Positions 61,201 to 64,000 of a DNA stretch of 64,000 nt are shown one piece after another. The notes below the pieces were generated by a model. That model ran no database searches. It had not been told where the DNA came from and worked only from the letters and a program-made list of their open reading frames with translations. The stretch's first letter is position 1. Each line of letters opens with the position of its first letter. Position numbers and translations under genes: made by a program. The stretch comes from Segatella copri. Lineage in GTDB: Bacteria; Bacteroidota; Bacteroidia; Bacteroidales; Bacteroidaceae. The stretch lies in contig NZ_JAPDVG010000001.1 in NCBI RefSeq assembly GCF_026015625.1, positions 2,621,001-2,685,000 on the forward strand, in the 5' to 3' direction.

Positions 61201-62540
61201 CTACTAATGACATGACTGTAGGTTCGCCTTTGCGAGCCATCATCAAATTTGCAATTCCACTTATCTTGGGTTACATCCTTCAGCAGATGTATCTCATTAT
61301 CGATGCCGCCATCGTGGGAAGATGGATTGGCGTGGGGGCTCTTGCGGCAGTAGGCGCATCCAGCTCCATCATGTTTCTCATCATGGGCTTCTGCAACGGC
61401 TCCTGTGCCGGTTTCGCCATCCCTGTCGCCCAGGCTTTCGGCGCCAGGGATTATGCCAAGATGCGGGCTTACGTAAGCAACAGCATCCGCATCGCCGTGG
61501 TGTTTGCCTTGGTCATCACCTTCCTTTCCTGCATCTTCTGCGGAAAGATTCTGCATCTGGTGAATACGCCGAAGGAGGTGTTCGATGACGCCTACATCTT
61601 CCTGATGCTGCAGTTTGCGGCGATTCCTTTTACCATCGCCTACAACCTGCTCTCCGGTCAGATCCGTGCTCTGGGCAACTCGAAACAGCCTTTCTATTTC
61701 CTCATCACAGCTTCCGTTATCAACATTATTCTAGATGGCATTCTGATTCTCGGTATGGGGTTAGGTGTAGAGGGAGCAGGTATTGCCACCTGGCTTTCTC
61801 AGGGAATTTCCGTGCTGCTCTGTATCTGGTTTATCAAGAAGAAAATGCAGATTCTGATTCCGAAGGGTGAGGAAAGGAAATTTGATAATAAAAAGGTAAG
61901 CATTCTGCTGAACAACGGCGTTCCGATGGGATTGCAGTTCTCCATTACTGCCATCGGCCTCATCATGCTCCAGAGTGCCAACAACGCTCTGGGAACGGTT
62001 TATGTGGCTGCATTTACTGCCTCTATGCGCATCAAATATCTCTTTACCTGCGTATTCGAGAATATTGGAGTGGCGATGGCTACCTATTGCGGTCAGAACC
62101 TGGGAGCCAGGAAGCTGGATAGAATCGGTCAGGGCGTAAGGGCTTCCATCAGGATGATGCTGGTTTATTTCGTCTTCACCTTCCTGCTCATCTATCCGTT
62201 TGCCGACGAGATGATGATGCTCTTCGTGGATAAGGGCGAGGCGGATGTGGTGACTTATGCTGCCCAGTTTATGCGCATAGCCAACTATTTCTATCCATGT
62301 CTGGGCTTGCTCACCATCCTGCGCTACAGCATCCAGGGCTTGGGTTACAGCAACCTCTCGATGCTGAGTGGCGTAATGGAAATGATAGCGAGATGCGGTG
62401 TGAGTCTCTGGCTGGTGCCTGCCCTGGCGTGGACGGGAGTCTGCTTCGGCGACCCTGTGGCGTGGGTTATGGCAGATCTCTTCCTCATCCCCGCCTTCCT
62501 GTGGCTTTATAAGCATCTGAAGAAGGAGCAAGTCCGATAG
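61176..62540 (+). CDS. MATE-family multidrug or metabolite exporter
   Basis: A 454-residue inner-membrane transporter with twelve helices that exports organic cations or other compounds in exchange for H+ or Na+. Family marks: PLRAIIKFAIPLILGYILQQMYLIIDAAIVGRWIGVGALAAVGASSSI and the second half GVPMGLQFSITAIGLIMLQSANNALG. The typical MATE core starts at the second in-frame ATG (61212, MTVGSPLRAII), so the first 12 residues (MVKTQSSKSTND), coded by the repeat, may not be made. No regulator is adjacent. Substrate unknown. Confidence 0.92.
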   Translation: MVKTQSSKSTNDMTVGSPLRAIIKFAIPLILGYILQQMYLIIDAAIVGRWIGVGALAAVGASSSIMFLIMGFCNGSCAGFAIPVAQAFGARDYAKMRAYVSNSIRIAVVFALVITFLSCIFCGKILHLVNTPKEVFDDAYIFLMLQFAAIPFTIAYNLLSGQIRALGNSKQPFYFLITASVINIILDGILILGMGLGVEGAGIATWLSQGISVLLCIWFIKKKMQILIPKGEERKFDNKKVSILLNNGVPMGLQFSITAIGLIMLQSANNALGTVYVAAFTASMRIKYLFTCVFENIGVAMATYCGQNLGARKLDRIGQGVRASIRMMLVYFVFTFLLIYPFADEMMMLFVDKGEADVVTYAAQFMRIANYFYPCLGLLTILRYSIQGLGYSNLSMLSGVMEMIARCGVSLWLVPALAWTGVCFGDPVAWVMADLFLIPAFLWLYKHLKKEQVR

Positions 62541-62579
62541 GGTATTTTTGACGTTTTAAAAATTTGCATTAAAAAATAT

Positions 62580-63200
62580 TCTGCTAAGGGTTAGGAAAAT
62601 GAAAATTCGATTGTAATATAGGCAAAAGAAAAGAAAATAAAGTAATGCAAATAAACAAAGAAACGATAGAACAGCTCTTCCGGCAGCATTATCTGAGGAT
62701 GTACCAATTGGCCAGGGTACTTCTGAAGGATGATGCAGCCAGCAAGGATGTGGTAAGTGAAGTCTTTGCCGATGTGCTCGACGGAAAGACTCAACTGGGT
62801 CTTGATAACGAGACAATAGCCAGCGATTCGCCCCTGCCTTCCGCCAACGCCGGGAGCTATCTTCTGGTGTGTGTGCGCCATAAATGCCTCAACCTGTTGA
62901 GCCGACAGAAGATGAAAGACCGGGTTCATCATCTTCTGAAAGCCGATACTTCGCCTTCGATAGCTCCCCTGGAAGCGACGATTGCCGAAATAGACAGGGA
63001 GACCGAAAAGTACGAGGCAATTCAGGCTTATATGAATGCTGAGCTCACGCCACAAACCCGCAAGGTACTCGATCTCCGCTTTCGGCAGAAACTGAAATAT
63101 CGGGAGATTGCTACGGAATTAGGCATCAGCGAAGTGGCAGTTTATAAGCATCTGGCGCAAGGCATCAGAAAATTAAAGCAAAAGTTTAACCCTTAGCAGA
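62580..63200. repeat. 14-bp inverted repeat bracketing the third ECF sigma gene
   Basis: TCTGCTAAGGGTTA at 62580-62593 is the exact reverse complement of TAACCCTTAGCAGA at 63187-63200. The right arm covers the sigma gene stop codon and the gap to the anti-sigma gene; the left arm is 51 bp before the sigma start. The arms would allow inversion of the sigma gene or loop formation; neither is shown. Confidence 0.7.
62645..63196 (+). CDS. ECF RNA polymerase sigma factor (Bacteroidales expansion type)
   Basis: A 183-residue sigma factor. Region 2 is FRQHYLRMYQLARVLLKDDAASKDVVSEVFADVL with VCVRHKCLNLLSRQKM; region 4 is LTPQTRKVLDLRFRQKLKYREIATELGISEVAVYKHLAQGIRKLKQKF. A short anti-sigma gene follows 10 bp later. 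There is no clear TAnnTTTG box upstream. The gene is bracketed by a 14-bp inverted repeat. It is the third ECF system of the window. Confidence 0.94.
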   Translation: MQINKETIEQLFRQHYLRMYQLARVLLKDDAASKDVVSEVFADVLDGKTQLGLDNETIASDSPLPSANAGSYLLVCVRHKCLNLLSRQKMKDRVHHLLKADTSPSIAPLEATIAEIDRETEKYEAIQAYMNAELTPQTRKVLDLRFRQKLKYREIATELGISEVAVYKHLAQGIRKLKQKFNP

Positions 63201-63206
63201 TTTATT

Positions 63207-63857
63207 ATGGACAAGTTTGAAAAAATACTGGATATCATCGACCATCAGGAGAAGTATTCTGATGAGGAGATTCGTGAAATATTGCAGGATGAGGAATGCC
63301 GAAAACTCTATCAGACGATGGTGGAAGTGGATTCTGCACTTGAAAGCCCCTCTCCTATTATTAATGTAGATGAGGAATGGGAGAAATTCAGCCAGGAGCA
63401 TCAACTTCAGGAAAAAGCAACTCATCCTATAACTTCCTGGCGCAAGCTGGCTGCATCCATCGCCGGCTTTGTCTTGATTTCGGGTATTGCCTTTGCCGCA
63501 ATCCATACTTACATCAAGCGCAGCCAGGAACCTACCCAGGTAACGGCTGATACTCATCCGGAAGTCATAAAATCAGATTCCGCAAAGCAGGTAGCAGCAA
63601 AGGATTCCCTGACTCATCCGAAACCAGAAAAGCCAGCCATTCACAAGACTTTCGAAAATGTGGCTTTCGAACAGATGATTTCAGAGATTGCTTCTTATTA
63701 TGATTTACAAGTGAAGTTTGAGAATAACGAGGACAAGACCCTCCGCCTCTATTACGAATGGAACAGTCATTCGAGCATCGAGAACATCGTAAAAGAACTG
63801 AACCAATTCGAGAATGTAAACATCGAATTGCAACAAAACGAGCTGATTGTAAAATAA
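63207..63857 (+). CDS. Short anti-sigma-like membrane protein with DUF4974 but no FecR domain
   Basis: A 216-residue protein. The cytosolic part (~1-76) is MDKFEKILDIIDHQEKYSDEEIREILQDEECRKLY... and probably binds the sigma factor. One membrane helix (~77-100, ITSWRKLAASIAGFVLISGIAFAAIHTYI) and a Pro/Lys-rich stalk follow. The end (~148-216, KTFENVAFEQMISEIASYYDLQVKFENNEDKTLRLYYEW...IVK) is a DUF4974-type domain. The FecR domain that normally lies between is absent. This suggests a stripped-down anti-sigma that touches an STN-type receptor domain directly; the next gene is probably that receptor or another outer-membrane protein. Confidence 0.82.
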   Translation: MDKFEKILDIIDHQEKYSDEEIREILQDEECRKLYQTMVEVDSALESPSPIINVDEEWEKFSQEHQLQEKATHPITSWRKLAASIAGFVLISGIAFAAIHTYIKRSQEPTQVTADTHPEVIKSDSAKQVAAKDSLTHPKPEKPAIHKTFENVAFEQMISEIASYYDLQVKFENNEDKTLRLYYEWNSHSSIENIVKELNQFENVNIELQQNELIVK

Positions 63858-63899
63858 CAAGCTTATCAAAAGTAAGCGTAATATTATCGACTCTCAAAG

Positions 63900-63939
63900 T
63901 AATCATAAAGTTCTATGTTCAAAGTTCAAAGTTAAAAAG
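63900..63939 (+). repeat. 40-nt dispersed repeat, copy 3
   Basis: Begins TAATCATAAAGTTC and continues ATGTTCAAAGTTCAAAGT. It lies 8 bp before the start codon of the last gene. Confidence 0.75.
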
Positions 63940-63946
63940 TATCATT

Positions 63947-64000
63947 ATGAGAAGATTTTCAGCCATCATATTCCTGCTGTGCACGTTCGCCCTGGCGATG
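63947..64000 (+). CDS. Start of a secreted or outer-membrane protein, cut by the window end
   Basis: The first 18 codons read MRRFSAIIFLLCTFALAM, a signal peptide start. The gene follows an ECF sigma/DUF4974 anti-sigma pair at 90 bp. By common Bacteroidales order it is likely a TonB-dependent receptor or a carboxypeptidase-like regulatory-domain protein, but nothing in these 54 bases proves that. Confidence 0.5.
   Translation, partial: MRRFSAIIFLLCTFALAM

Overview
The window looks like chromosome of a gut Bacteroidales bacterium of the Prevotella/Segatella type. Evidence: Bacteroidota -7 promoter boxes (TAnnTTTG) stand before many genes, in several cases with a TTTG 19-20 bp upstream; there are type IX secretion genes (porU, porV), a type III glutamine synthetase, SusC/SusD-type outer-membrane uptake, a hybrid two-component regulator, three ECF sigma/anti-sigma pairs, and GH families 2, 51, 97 and 127. 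The species is inferred from these features, not proven.

Layout. 1-5.3 kb (minus): porV (cut by the window edge), porU and a FAH-family hydrolase. 5.4-8.5 kb (minus): rplM-rpsI-rpsB-tsf, with structured leaders before rplM and rpsB and a terminator after tsf. 8.6-10.9 kb: glutamine synthetase III. 11-12.5 kb: an AAA/DUF4143 ATPase behind three 24-nt repeats at an exact 32-bp period. 12.7-18.4 kb (minus): secreted GH51 and GH2 enzymes and a broken GH43 remnant. 18.5-21.5 kb: a small unknown gene, argS and an RNase H-like protein. 21.6-34.8 kb (plus): ECF sigma factor, FecR anti-sigma factor, HAD phosphatase, then a tight seven-gene operon: STN-containing SusC, SusD, beta-propeller lipoprotein, metallo-beta-lactamase-fold lipoprotein, two tandem glycerophosphodiesterases and a GlpT-type antiporter. 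35-38 kb (minus): a second ECF sigma/membrane protein/secreted protein operon and a small secreted protein. 38-47.5 kb: GH127, a Cof-type HAD phosphatase, GH97 and a hybrid sensor regulator. 47.7-50.2 kb: threonine dehydratase, RidA and a lone ABC ATPase. 50.2-51.05 kb: a non-coding stretch with a thirteen-unit 22-bp array and a deletion remnant of an AAA ATPase. 51-54 kb (minus): LytTR regulator and TPR sensor kinase. 54-62.5 kb: pseudouridine synthase, AspT/YidE-type transporter, PfkB kinase, UPF1-like helicase, a small protein and a MATE exporter. 62.6-64 kb: a third ECF sigma/anti-sigma pair and the start of a secreted or outer-membrane protein.

The most interesting system is the 21.6-34.8 kb locus. 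It has the plan of a polysaccharide utilisation locus, but its enzymes are phosphodiesterases and its inner-membrane carrier is a sugar/glycerol-phosphate antiporter. I read it as an outer-membrane capture system for glycerophosphodiesters or polyglycerol-phosphate polymers. A two-part motif, GGGTGTAAC-N13-GTCTT, stands before both the anti-sigma gene and susC with identical spacing, which suggests that the local sigma factor drives both.

The window is also rich in short repeats: a nested 284-bp palindrome, a 40-nt dispersed element that enters two reading frames, the 22-bp array, and a 14-bp inverted repeat bracketing an ECF sigma gene. No tRNA, rRNA, CRISPR array, insertion sequence or prophage was recognised.
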